From positions 68,501 through 132,500 of the forward strand of contig CAJHZI010000876.1 of NCBI GenBank assembly GCA_905160935.1: a DNA stretch of 64,000 nt. Reading direction: 5' to 3'. This DNA is from Enchytraeus crypticus (lineage: Eukaryota; Annelida; Clitellata; Enchytraeida; Enchytraeidae). Shown here one piece after another: positions 44,902 to 56,065 of the stretch. Every line of letters starts with the position of its first letter. Positions within the stretch are counted from its first letter, which is position 1. The notes beneath the pieces were generated by a model. The model was not told where the DNA came from. It was given only the letters and a program-made list of their open reading frames with translations, and did not search any database. The translations under genes and the position numbers were made by a program.

Positions 44902-45208
44902 GCGCTTAAATTCAGCACAAAATGCCCATTGATCCGGTCATAATTTTATTTAAGATTTCATTTTTTCTTTTTTAAACTATCCCTAACCCTACCCTTTACC
45001 CTAACCCTAACGTACCACATACCTAAGAAACTGATAAAATTAAGTCAAACTTTAAAAAATAAAAGTGACTAGAGCCAGAGTCGAACCCCGAACCACAAGA
45101 TCTACAGTCTAGCACATATACTATTGAGCTATCTATTACTCATAAGACCTTAGTAAAGAAATTAATATATAAAAGGATCAATGTGCAATTTGTGCCGCAT
45201 TTAAGCGC
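44902..45208 (-). mobile_element. 307-bp TIR element with tRNA-like core and telomere-like motif
   Basis: Terminal inverted repeats 44902-44935 and 45175-45208 match at 30 of 34 positions (ends GCGCTTAAAT and ATTTAAGCGC). Inside, 44986-45018 is CCCTAACCCTA-type telomere-like sequence, and 45063-45140 on the minus strand reads as a tRNA with TAGCTCAATAGTA (A box) and GGTTCGACTC (B box). No clear target duplication. Confidence 0.65.
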
Positions 45209-45229
45209 TAGTCTAATATTAATTTAACG

Positions 45230-46110
45230 TCAGCGTCAGGAACCCATATATTATTCCATATATGGATCCCTGTTTCCGTCTGTGTTCTTGACTATATTAA
45301 AGAATATGTGGACCTATATAACGCCTCCATCTAGATCCTATTACAAGAAAGGACAGGTAATGTCTCAGATCTGGGTCTACGTCTGTGAATATCGAGTCAG
45401 TCGAGTTTTGAAAGTCGAAGAGGAGGATTAATTTGAGACGTCAAACAGAGCTGTGTTTTAGAGATTAAAGGAGAGAAATTACGTTTTTGAATTACGGTAT
45501 TAAATTGAGTTAAATGGTAATTAAGAGGAGGATGTGAAATATTAGCAATCAGTTAAATGAAGACATTGATACTATTATAATTCTATTATTTAAATTATTA
45601 TTATATTTTCTTTATATTTTACTGGCTCCAACCAATATAATTTGTATTATTTAAATTATTATAGTATTTTTCTTTATATTTTTCTGGTTCCAACCAGTGG
45701 CGATGTCTGTAAAAAAAAACTTAAAATAACTTAAATAAACTAAGAACTCTAGAACTTGATGAATATCACTCAATTTTAAAACTTAAAAATAACTTAAATA
45801 AACTATGAACTCTAGAACTTAATGAATATCACTCAATTTAAAATTTAAAAATAAATGGTAAAGTAAAATTTAATCAAACTCTTAAACTTAAATCTAAACA
45901 ATTAAAACAAATATAAATGCAGAACGCCATTTAATAAGGACATAACAGGTCGTTAAATCGTCAAACTAAAATAAACCTCAGCATACTCAGCTACTTTAAA
46001 GTTGCCCCACTCCGTTATAAACTACCTGAAGGCTAAACAACATTTATAAAACATCTTAATTATCTGTTACTTATCAAAATACAAGCTAAGCATGCTAAGT
46101 GACTGTTTTA
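45230..46110. other. Gene-free sequence, possible Gemin5 3' UTR and flank
   Basis: Two imperfect direct repeats: 45600-45650 against 45650-45690 (TTTCTTTATATTTT(A/T)CTGG), and 45717-45770 against 45775-45830 (AACTTAAATAAACTA(A/T)GAACT). Confidence 0.5.
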
Positions 46111-46111
46111 A

Positions 46112-46224
46112 GAAGAATTTAAGTCAGTATACAAGTTGATAGTTATCAACTTGTATACTGACTTTTAAATTCTTCACTCTTAAAAAAGTTTGGATTCGGC
46201 GTGTTATAACACGCCGAATCCAAA
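46112..46224. repeat. Two adjacent palindromes 3' of Gemin5
   Basis: 46112-46175: 30-bp arms (GAAGAATTTAAGTCAGTATA...) with a 2-nt difference and a minimal loop. 46189-46224: perfect 36-bp palindrome built on GGATTCGGCGTGTTA. They lie 170-280 nt past the Gemin5 stop and could fold in its 3' UTR. Confidence 0.85.
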
Positions 46225-46317
46225 GCAAGTCGGCTTCCTAACAAAATGTAGATTTACATTAGACTTAACCGACCCATAAACAAAACCACTATCTGTAATA
46301 ATTTCTCATTTCTTTCC

Positions 46318-46420
46318 TTGGATGTTCGATCATTTCTCTCCTTCGACGTTCCGTCATTTTTCTCCTTCGACATACGATCATTTCTCTCCTTCGATCATTT
46401 CTCTCCTTCGTCGTTAGACT
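46318..46420 (-). repeat. Tandem copies of the Gemin5 stop-codon region
   Basis: On the minus strand GAAGGAGAGAAATGATCG is present at the true stop (46397) and repeated about three or four times downstream with variations. Confidence 0.82.
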
Positions 46421-49209
46421 CGACAGATTGCTGCTTCAGTCCGAGCAGCCTAAGTCTCGACGCAATCTTTCCAACGCTCAGATCTTCACCAGATGGCGCA
46501 TGCAGCAGTCCGGCCTCTCTCAGAGACGCAACGGTCGGCTCAAGAAGCGGCTTAGCCGCCGGTAGAATCAGCCGAACGACGTTCTCCGCGTTCTCCTCCG
46601 ACAAGCCATAAGCCAGTCGAGCGGCGGCCTCCACGAACACCCGACACGCTCTCTCTGTCAGCTCAGGAGTTAGCAGCATGAGAACTCCGAGAGCAAGGTC
46701 CTCCGAGACGGCGAGAAGAAGTTTCGGCAGCGAGTCACTCGACTGTCTGCCACGTCTTATCAAGAGAAGCCTCGCATGCAGCTCCTCGTGGTCAGTGGAA
46801 GATAAGTCCAAGCATAGGTGGTGAGTCCAGCAGGAGAGCAGGTGGAGGAAGAAAGGTCTACCACAAACTTGGAGCACATCCCACGGACTCGACTCAGTGT
46901 CGAGACGACGTAGATGCGGCGGTAGAGAGGAAAGGATATCGGACGGAAAAGAAGTGGAGGAAAGGATATCGGACGTAAAGGAAGTGGTTTTCGTGTCCGA
47001 GGAGGATGACTTATGGAGGTGACCTTCAGCAATGGTGCCCTGGGTGGATGGAGGCTTCACTGCAACACCCGCTAACTGTCCGCCATCTCCAGTGGCGAGT
47101 GAAGCATCTTCTCCGTCAGTAAGAGATAAGAATTCTCCCAAATTCTTCGCAGTTTCTCCATATTTGTTTCCTCTTGATTTACCAACACTATCTCCAGCAT
47201 CTCTAAAGTTTCCTTCATATTTGTTCCCTCCTGATTTACCAACACTATCTCCAGCTTTCGTACCGCTTTCTCCAGATCCTGCAGCACTATTTTCCACAGA
47301 CACAACACTCTCAGACTGAGGAACGGTTATCCAATCTTCTGGCGGAAGCGCCTCGAACAACGAACACCCAAAATCTTCTCTTGCCAACCTCCGAACAAGC
47401 AGCATATAACTGCAGGCTATCAGTCCAAAATACCGATACTCGACGCTCGACGTCACAAACTCCATGACCGGCCTCCAGTCACCAACCAGCAAACCTTCGA
47501 GGACGAACTTCTGAGCATGCGAGAGAGAGATCTCGACAAGATTGGACGACAGAGCCAACATGGCTGCGCTCTTCATCGAGTCTCTATCGGCACGTCTTGC
47601 CAGACAGTTAGCCGCTTCGGCAGAGTCGCCCACCGCAACGAAACATTTAGCCGCCAGCTCGTAGTTCCCGTCCCGCAGGAGAGAGTGACCCCACGCCGAG
47701 GTCAGGTCCTTGATGAGCGGGTCAGCGGGTGAGAGGCGGAGCCTGGCCAGACTGACAGCGTCTCGATGGAGGGTGTGGTCTCGTAGCAGCTGTACCGCGG
47801 CATGGATTCTGTTGATGGCGACGAGGTAGGTGGCTGCTTTGTGGTAGCAGCCTTCAGCTGTAAGCTGCTTAGAATAGCTAGAGATAAACAACAAATACTA
47901 ATAATGACAATAATAAAGGTTTAACGTTCATTTCCTCATCCAGAGATGATGTCAGGGACGTCCCCAACAGCACACATCAGTACAGATCAGTTCACCCAGA
48001 CCAATCTGCAAAAGAAATGTGCTGAGAAGAAGTAAGGTCCTAAATGAAAGGCAGTCCAGTGATCAAAAACTGGTTAAATAACTGGTTAAGTGAGGTAGAT
48101 GGCTGATTTGTGGTAGCAGCCCTCGGCTGTCGGCTGCTTAGAGTAGCTAGAGATAAAAAACAAATAGTTAAATATCTGAGTACATTAAGTAGGTAAGTAG
48201 TTAATACGAAGATACTCAACTGCGGATCAGTATGTGTGGGGTTCAAATCCTAAGCAATGGGAAACCACCTCAGAAGCCATACTTTTCCCAAGCTTTAGGC
48301 TACATAAGCTATGGATAAGGCATAGTCTTTGTGAATGGATTAACTTGTTGATTTAAGGAATGCTCTTGTGGAGCGAGAAAACATACTTTTTTTTCATATA
48401 GTTACACACTATATGAAATAAATAAAAAAAACCAAAGTTTTCACTATCTCTATCTTTGTCTTTCTTTAGACTTTTTGTTAATAGTTCTTTTCTACTACCA
48501 AAGGCCGCTTTTGCTAGTGCAATCCTACTGCATATTTCTGTCTCGCACTGGGAAATGTGAGACAGAAATATGCAGTAGGATTGCACAAGCAAAAGCGACC
48601 TTTGGTAGTAGAAAAGAACTTTTAACAAAAAGTCCAGAGAAAGACACAAAGATAAAGATAGTGAAAACTTTGGTTTGGACCACGCTATTATATGGATGTG
48701 AAACATGGACCTTAAGAAAGGAAGATATTAGGAAACTGGAGGCATTGGAAATGTGGATTTGGAGAAGAATGGAGAGGATTCGCTGGACTCAAAAGGTTAC
48801 AAATGAGGAAGTCCTAGAGAGAGTTGGCACAGATAGACAGTTGATAAATGTATTAAGAAATAGGAAGAAGAGATGGATAGGACACATACTAAGGGGGGAA
48901 GGTCTATTAAAAGAGGTCATAGAAGGTAGAATGGAAGGAAAAAGAGGCAGGGCAGGCCGAGATTAGGTATGTTACATGATTTAAAGACCCACATATGTGG
49001 AAATGAAGAGGAAGGCGCAAGACAGAGAAGAGTGGAGGCGTTATGTACCATGGACCTGCCAGAAGACAGTGCACTAAGAGAGAGATAGTTACACACATGA
49101 CATACCGCATGTGCTTACAATGTTTCCTTTCTTAAGTTTCTGTGACTTTGAGTATGAATATGTACCTTGAACCTGCCACTTGGCAGTGCACTGAAGAATA
49201 TATATCATA

Positions 49210-49305
<96 letters not shown>

Positions 49306-52300
49306 AGATATCGTGGGGCAGACCTCTCGCAGGTCATTTAATATAAAATATATATAAGATGTATATATATAATATATATATATATATAATAAAAGATAAG
49401 ATATTAAAAGATATCTATAAGATATATATATAAGATATATAGATTTTTATATCTATAAGATATATATATTTGTTATTATGAGATATATATTATAAAAGAT
49501 AAGATATATATAATATATATATATTAAACAAGATATCGAGGGGCAGACCTCTCGCAACCCAGCTCCCAAGATATATATATATGTATATATATATATCCAT
49601 TTCCTCCTTCCTCTGCATCATTATTAGTAAATCGTTCCCTTTTGATGGCGCATCAATTGCAGCCGGCACGGATTTAAGAATAACCTTCCATCATCCTGGG
49701 ATTTTTATAATAATACGAAGATAAAATATAGTATATAGTAGCGCAATATAATGTATAGTATAGTATAGTATACTTTTCCCATGCTATAGGCTACATAAGG
49801 TATGAATGAGGCATAGCCTTTGTGAAGAGATTAACTTGTTGATCTAAGGAGTGCTCTTATGGAGCGAGAAAACACACTTTGAATATGAATATGTACCTTG
49901 AACCTGCCACTTGGCAGTGCACAGAAGAAGTATAGTATATAGTAGCACAATATAAGATATAGTAGCGCAATATAAGATATAGTAGCGCAGACCTCTCACA
50001 AGCTAGCTCCCATGCCTCCACCGATACTCCGGCGGCGAGAGCCACGCTGAAATCGTCCAGCCGCTTCTCTTCCATCGCTTCCTCCACCGCCTCCGCCATG
50101 CCTCCCCTGAACGACTGCAGCATGACGAGTGCCTCGAAGCTCCGCCTCTCTCTATGCCCCGCCTCCTCCTCCCTACACTGACCCAGCATCAACCGGCGAT
50201 CAGAAAAACAGCCCAGGTGCTTTTCCAGTGCCTTCATCGGTTCCTTCATAGGACGTCCCAAGGATGTTGTCTCTCCAAATCCGCCCGGCTTTGTTCCACC
50301 GTTCAACTTTGTCTCTTGGCTCGTCGTTGTATTATTGATAGATTTAGCAGTGAGACCTTTACAAGCTTCTTCTTCACTCGATTTCTGCGGGTTTGTCGCT
50401 AGGACAGGCAACTCGTACTTTGGTTCCTTCTTGAAAGATTTGGCAAGTCTCTGGCTTATCTCACTCTCCGACGAAGACGATACGCAGCCATATTTAAACT
50501 TTGCGAGGTCAACACAATCCTGCTGAGTCAGCTGCTTGCCACGATTGTCGGCTGAGCTGGCTTTAGGAAACAGCGATTTTCTTCCGGCTCTCTTCTTCCG
50601 ATAAGCCGCAATGCTTCCCTCCGACGACTTCACAACCTTTCTTTCGCTCGACCCATCTGCCGCTGAAATGCTGTCTGAATCGCTGCCCGAGTCTCGTTCG
50701 TCCCTTCCGGAAATCACCTTATCCTCGTGATTGTTCGTCGCGGCCGAGGAACCATTGACCACGGCCGCTGTGTTGCGAGCCCGCAGCGACTCTCGCTTCT
50801 CTTCCAGAAGAGCCAGAAGCTCAACTCTCTCGTCTTCTTTTAACTCCACTCTCGCCAAGCTCACGTCACAAGCAGAATCTACCCCACTCTCCGCCTCACC
50901 GACCTTCCCCGCCGCCTCTTTCTGGTGTGACTTTCCTTTTGGTCGAACCGTCTGCCCACGACGCTTTCCCTCGGGTGGTTTGACGTCGACTTGACGCGAG
51001 ATCCTCCATGTCATCATGGAGTAGTCGTCGCCACCGCTGTAGATGATGTCGGGGTCTGAGGTGTTCCAAGCAACGCTCAACAGTCTGCCGTTGTGACCCC
51101 GAAAGTTGGTGACGTAATGTTCGCCGATGGTTCGATGCGGTACCTTGCCCGCTGAAGACTTTGTAAATTCCTCGGCAGTTAGTTTCGTTCTATCGTCTAG
51201 AGTATTTTTTGCAGTGATATTAGACGGAATCTTTTCGTTGGAAATATTTCCACTGTTCAACGACTGTCCACTGGGAGCCGACCGTGTGTCATCGTGGAAT
51301 GTTCCATTTGATTCAGCGACATCATCACGGAGTTTTCCATTTGATTCCGCGACAATCAGAGTGTCCCAAGAGTCCTGAGAGGTCTTACCATTCCCACCCG
51401 CGGACACAGCTGAATTATCATCCACAACAGCGGAGGATTCTTTAGCGCTCGCGGATTTATTCGAGACGACAGCCGTATCGCAGAGACCCCTACTGCCCGT
51501 CCTCTTTATATCCCACACCTGAACCGTCCAGTCGTAGGAGGCCGAGGCAAGCAGCCCATCCTCATGGCTACTCCAACTCAGCGCAGTGATCTTGTTTGTG
51601 TGGCCGTCTAGACGACGGAAACTTTCCACCACTGTAGGAACCGGCGTCCGAGGAAGCGATCCGCCAGAAAAGCCGGGCAGAACACCCATCTTGTCATCGA
51701 GAAACTTTTCGGTAGCCGGGTCTTTGGTAACTGTCTCCTCAACAACTGTTTCAGATGTTCCACTTTCTTCTATGACAATTGCCGGTTTTTTAATGCAGTC
51801 TTTTAAGTTCGAAGGATTTCGCGAAGACGCAAGCACTTGCTCCAGGTTGAATATATTTACCGTGGACTCGTTCGAGCCCGTAGCTAGAAAATACTGGTAG
51901 GGGGAGGGTTCAGTGGAAGCCGCGGTGAACTTTGGATGCCAGCGAATGCAGTTGATAAGCTTACGATGAACCCGTATCACACAAACCTGAGCGAGGGAAG
52001 GTCGTACCGCAAAAATCTCTATTTTACCGTCTTCAAAACCGACGGCAAAGTGAGACAAGTCCGACTTCCAGGACATTTCCGTTTTCATCGCACAATAAGT
52101 CTGTTTGGCTTCGCCGGTTGATTCGCCGTCAGCATCTGTGGCCCGGCTACTGGCTTTCTGCAGTAACGGTGCGATGTCTCTAGCCGGAAGTTGTCCAAAG
52201 TTTTCCATCGAATGTTCCAAAATCACGCCGTCTCCAACGCTGTACAAACTCGGAACAGATTCCGCAAAAATATCGTCAGAGCCGTCAGAATTCCCGTGAA

Positions 52301-54583
52301 GCGGTTCGCCCCAGGTTACCACGTAGACTGTTCTCTTGTGATAGGTGCACGAGACGATGGCCGATTTGGAAGAGAGTACGTCCAGTATCCCGACTCTTCC
52401 GTCTTCCGTGCCATATCCGAGTAGACCTTCTCTGGTGGGATGCCATGCGAGAGCGGTCACCTTTGATCTGATACCCTGCCAGTATGTCTGAACACTATAG
52501 GGATCAACGGTACTGCAGAGTCTAATCATATTATCACCCCCCCCCACCGCACATCTGCCCGGGTCCAACGGCGAAGGCGCGATGGCGTAGACGAATCCCC
52601 CGAAGCTGGGAATCGAGACAACGGCAGACGCCATAGCCGCTTCCCACACGATAATCTGCCTGTCCATCGACACGGAGACCAGTAGAGAACTGGAGTGAGA
52701 GCGGGGGATTGACGCGATGTTGAAGATCATTCTGTTGTGAGACAGAGCGTTCTTACCCTGCGAGAAGAACTGGAACTTCTGCTTCGCCTGAGTGTCTGAG
52801 AGATTCCAGCGAATCATTTCTCCATTACAGCCGCTCGAAATCAGCTCCGTCCTACCCGCAGAATACAGCCACGTCAGCGCAATCCAACCCTTCTGTCTAT
52901 AGCCACCGCTTTCCTCTCTGTCCCGCCCGCGATTCTGCCCGGGCAGGCGAAGCGTCTGGACGCACACGCTCTTGCCTGTATTCCAAACCCGAATCGTTTT
53001 ATCTCGACAGCTAGAAGCGATCAGATCGCTCGAAGAACATCCGCCGAATTCTTCTCCCACAGAGTCCACGTCAACGACTGGAAACCACACGAGAGAGTGT
53101 ACCTCTTCGTCGTGACCTCTCAGGCGAGCGACAACCGGGTTACTCCTGTGCGATACATCGAGAATCATGATCGCGCCAGTTTTGTATCCGACAGCAAGGC
53201 GAGTTTTTCGATGCGGGGAAAATTCGAGGGAGACGACGTGGGTGTGCGGGTGCTCGGGGTGCCAGGTCCACCCGTCACGCGAGGCTACATCGTAGATTAC
53301 GCGGCCACCGCGATCGTCACCGCTAGCAATGAGGTTGAGATCAGCGGGAGACCAGTGGACGGTGGTGGGTTTAGAGCGGTGTAGAGAATGCTCTAGTACT
53401 AGTTCTGCCTTGTCTATATCCCAGACCTTTATCTAAACATAATAAGTATAATAATATACGAATGTAGAATGTATAGGTCTATATCCCAGACCTTTACCTA
53501 AACATTATAAATATAATAGTATATGAATAAAAATTGAATATAGAAAAAAAACAAAGAACAATCACTAATACGTCAGGCATTCAGTTACATTGATCAATAA
53601 AAAGAATTCAAATAATTCAGATCATCAACCCATCCTTACAAGCAGAACAGTAGGTGATGAGTGTTAGTAGAAAAAGCAAGCTATATAAGTATTCTAATAA
53701 CTTTAATTCAGAATCTTATCAATTCAGGAACTAATTAATACCTTTATGATATAAATTGTTAACTTTAGTTGCGAGGTAGTAAACAATGTAAAGGAATTAA
53801 TATTTCAAACAAATTCTAATTAAATACTATTACTATGTTATTTAGCATACATTTTAGCATATTTTTTTAATGTCTATGTATGTAGCGTACCTTTCCATCT
53901 TCTCCAGCAGAACAAACTTGCAGGTAAGCAGTAGTAGCTGGAACAGCTGCTGCCTTTGATAAAGCAGCTGCAGCAGAAGACGAAGGACCAGTAGCTGAGA
54001 CTGCAGGTGTAATTACAGCTAGTGCATCAACAGCTTTAACCCAAGCAGCAGCAGCAGAAGCCTCGGCATATCCAGTTATATCTGAGGATATTTCAAGAGC
54101 TATGGAGCTACTAACAGCTGCTTCAGCAGCTGTATTGATGCTGTTAGCAGCTGTAGAATTCAACTTTGAATTACCAGCTGCCTCAGTAGAACCAGAAACT
54201 ACTGTATTAGAGTTGTCAACACTATCCAAGCCTCTACAACAATCACTGATATTAGTGGCAACAGTGTCAAAGGCATTAGTCGAATCAGCATTGCAGGTGT
54301 CGGCCTGCCTTGGAGTTGCAGCATCAGCCGATGTGCTGGCAGCTGCAGCAGATATGTCACACGTTGCACCGTTAATAGCTGTCACAGTAGGCTTACGCAA
54401 AGAAACTCCCACCACTCGTTCGCTGTGAGCCGGTACTTGTCGAATGAATCTCGGCCGCTTAGGCTGACTGATATCGAATATATACAGCGAGTTCTTGGCT
54501 CCAAATATAAATATGCCATCACTGTTAGCATCAATTACTCGACTACAGTACCAGTTAGGCGATGCGGGATAAATGTATTCCAT
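46395..54583 (-). CDS. GEMIN5: Gemin5, SMN-complex snRNA-binding WD-repeat protein (1871 residues)
   Basis: Exons 54583-53891, 53432-49993 and 47877-46395 (stop TGA); phases 0 and 2 agree and total 5616 nt. ATG 54583 starts MEYIYPASPNWYCSR, matching the human SPNWYC start; an in-frame TAA lies upstream. Exons 1-2 hold about 14 WD repeats (for example LRGHDEEVHSLVWFP, SMDRQIIVWE, FGGFVYAI, KVTALAWHP, LDGHTNKITALSW, FRGHNGRLLSVAW), the double propeller that reads the Sm site and cap of snRNAs. Aromatic residues known to contact RNA are kept (W11, Y12, FVY). Exon 3 carries the TPR-like dimerisation region (YHKAATYLVAINRIHAAVQL, RLSPADPLIKDLTSAWG, YELAAKCFV). A Ser/Ala/Thr-rich insert at about residues 62-218 splits blade 1. 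The protein ends without an obvious match to the far C-terminal RNA-binding part of vertebrate Gemin5. Exon number is very low for this family. Confidence 0.93.
47912..48075 (-). mobile_element. Family G repeat (3' part, about 165 bp)
   Basis: On the minus strand: GGACCTTACTTCTTCTCAGC, GATTGGTCTGGGTGAACTG, GGGGACGTCCCTGACATC and GAGGAAATGAACGTTAAACC. Matches 60520-60670 (+). Confidence 0.7.
48090..48168 (-). repeat. Intronic copy of the Gemin5 exon 3 acceptor edge
   Basis: GAGGTAGATGGCTGATTTGT and GGCTGCTTAGAGTAGCTAGA match 47823-47890 (GAGGTAGGTGGCTGCTTTGT, GCTGCTTAGAATAGCTAGA). About 70 bp, with the acceptor AG kept. Confidence 0.88.
48199..48253 (+). mobile_element. SINE family A fragment fused to family H
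   Basis: GATACTCAACTGCGGATCAG to GGTTCAAATCCTAAG, running directly into GCAATGGGAAACCACCTCAG of family H. Confidence 0.7.
48431..49090 (+). mobile_element. RTE-like LINE 3' part with 5' fold-back
   Basis: 48556-49060 encodes the C-terminal end of an RTE-type ORF2: TLLYGCETWTLRKEDIRK, MWIWRRMERIRWTQKV, LRNRKKRWIGHILRGEGLLK, then EEWRRYVPWTCQ, and the end GCAGTGCACTAAGAGAGAG. Its 5' end is an inverted repeat (48431-48544 against 48559-48674, about 115 bp, loop 14 nt). It lies in Gemin5 intron 2. Confidence 0.82.
49200..49520 (+). repeat. CA, TA and AGATAT microsatellites
   Basis: (CA)n 49210-49264, (TA)n to 49300, then ATAAGATATA-type units. In Gemin5 intron 2. Confidence 0.9.
49310..50015 (-). 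repeat. Intronic echoes of the Gemin5 exon 2 donor edge
   Basis: GGGGCAGACCTCTCGCAGG (49316) and GGGGCAGACCTCTCGCAAC with CCAGCTCCCAAG (49534) resemble the true edge GCGCAGACCTCTCACAAG, CTAGCTCCCATG (49986). Set in TA microsatellite. Confidence 0.78.
49755..49930 (+). mobile_element. Family H repeat in Gemin5 exon 2/intron 2 border
   Basis: CCCATGCTATAGGCTACATA, GGAGTGCTCTTATGGAGCGA, TGTACCTTGAACCTGCCACT and TGGCAGTGCAC. Lies just downstream (minus sense) of the exon 2 donor at 49992; another end of the family at 49100-49205 and 48250-48385. Confidence 0.62.
53410..53530 (-). repeat. Duplicated Gemin5 exon 2 acceptor
   Basis: GTCTATATCCCAGACCTTTA followed by (T/C)CTAAACAT occurs at 53411-53440 (true acceptor) and 53476-53505 (intronic copy), both followed by AATATAATA-type sequence. 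Confidence 0.88.
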
Positions 54584-54589
54584 GCTTGA

Positions 54590-55260
54590 CAATATGGTAA
54601 TCACGATAAATTAATTCTGAAATAAAAAACAGAATTTATGAAAGTCAAGCTAAATAAGGCAATAGTTTTAGGAAAAGGTCTTATTACATTAGCAGAAATT
54701 ATTAGATTAAAAATAAATTTTACACTACTTAATAATATTTTATACGAAATTTTATTTTACAAAATTTGTAGAAATTTTATCATATTTTTTAATTACTTAC
54801 ATTTAATTAATTAACTTCACTTTGTTATATAGCCTAGTAAGGAGACAGCAGGGTGAGGACTAGAGTGAGAGTAGAGAGTGGACAATCTGAGAATTTTGAG
54901 ATTTTTTAAGAGGTTTTAAGAGCAAGCTTTCACATTTCTTTATTTACTCCAATATCGCTCAAAACATGGTAACTTTTATTCTTGTTTTACATCTTTCTCA
55001 GTTTTGTTGGTTTCACATTTTATATCGTCGATTTTTCTCAATCACTGGTTGTTTGGCGTTTCAAGATATCGAAACCTGAAAAATACCTAACAACATTCAC
55101 GAAAACCAAGCTGAATTTCATAAGGCCAAAATACTAGATGCATTATAATTTATAAAACGATTCATCTTGGTGTGATTTAATTAATTTGTAGACAAACAAA
55201 ATAATAAATTATTAACCAAGATATGAATTATGTCTAAAATGTTCAGTACCGAATTCATGA
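54590..55260. other. Upstream flank of Gemin5
   Basis: No repeat or gene seen. Gemin5 and KMT2 are divergent with 4.3 kb between start codons, filled by repeats at 55265-57865. Confidence 0.45.
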
Positions 55261-55264
55261 CCTG

Positions 55265-55475
55265 TTATATAGTTTAAAGTAAGTCGTATAACCAGTAGTA
55301 CCGATTATATAACCAGTACTACAGTACTGGTTACATAACCAGTAGTACTGGTTTTATATTAATAGTATTATAAGTATTATTGTAATAATATTCTGGTTAT
55401 ATAATAATATTCAAGTATATAACAGTACTGGTTATATAACCAGTAGTACTGGTTATATAAAACCAGTACTCCTGA
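55265..55475. repeat. Self-complementary ACCAGTACT repeat cluster
   Basis: Many copies of ACCAGTA and TACTGGTT in both directions, for example AACCAGTACTACAGTACTGG at 55311, joined by TATATAA. Can form several alternative hairpins. Confidence 0.8.
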
Positions 55476-55555
55476 GAATGTCTAACATTTTGTTTTATTA
55501 AAGCTCACATACTGATCGAGAATTAGCCCGTCGACCGACATTGATCGATTAATAG

Positions 55556-55745
55556 TAGGAATGGCAATCGAACCGAACCCGAACCGAACCTTAAAATCTG
55601 GAATTTTGACAGAACCGATCCGAACCCGAACATAGACTCTGGCCTAACCGAATCTAACCCGAACCCACACTCTGACCGAACCCGAACCGAACACGAACCC
55701 TGACTTCATCCAAACCCAACCCAACGGAACTCTTGAAATTCCTTT
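55556..55745. repeat. CCGAACC-type degenerate array (left)
   Basis: GAACCGAACCCGAACCGAACC and looser copies to 55740. A second array of the same motif is at 56608-56750. Confidence 0.75.
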
Positions 55746-56065
55746 CTCCTTCACCTTCAAATATTTAGGTCGTACTATAGCAGATGAGGGAAAATGTGAG
55801 ACTGAAATCTATAGTAGGATTGCACAAGCAAAAATAAGCCTTCGATAATATGAAAGAACTTCAAACAAAAAGCCTACAGAAAAAGATAGCTATACAAGAT
55901 TTTAAAAGATAGCTAAAAAGATAGATAAGATAAAGATAGCGAGAACCTTGGTATAAACCTCCCTATTATATGCATCTGAAACATCAAGGAAAGAAAATAT
56001 CAGGAAATTAGAGGCATTGGAAATGTGGATATGGAGAAGAATGGAAAGGATTAGCTGGATTCAAA
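55745..56065 (+). mobile_element. RTE-like LINE internal fragment
   Basis: Reads FKYLGRTIADEGKCETEI then SRIAQAK and, after frame breaks, a stretch like LEALEMWIWRRMERISWIQ. Same region of ORF2 as at 48556-48800. Heavily decayed. It sits between two CCGAACC-type arrays. Confidence 0.75.

Noticed and set aside
44986-45018. Chromosome end or recent telomere fusion
   Set aside because: Only a few degenerate CCCTAA units, enclosed by an inverted-repeat element, with unrelated sequence on both sides.
45063-45140. Functional tRNA gene
   Set aside because: A and B boxes are present but the acceptor stem does not close and the region lies inside a TIR element; the same goes for the SINE heads.
49857-49992. 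Extension of the Gemin5 exon 2 frame to 49857
   Set aside because: The frame stays open by chance into a family H repeat and TA sequence; the donor at 49992 joins to exon 3 in phase and matches the TPR region of Gemin5.
50154-52424. Plus-strand open frames across Gemin5 exon 2
   Set aside because: Antisense shadows of a long coding exon; none shows a domain.
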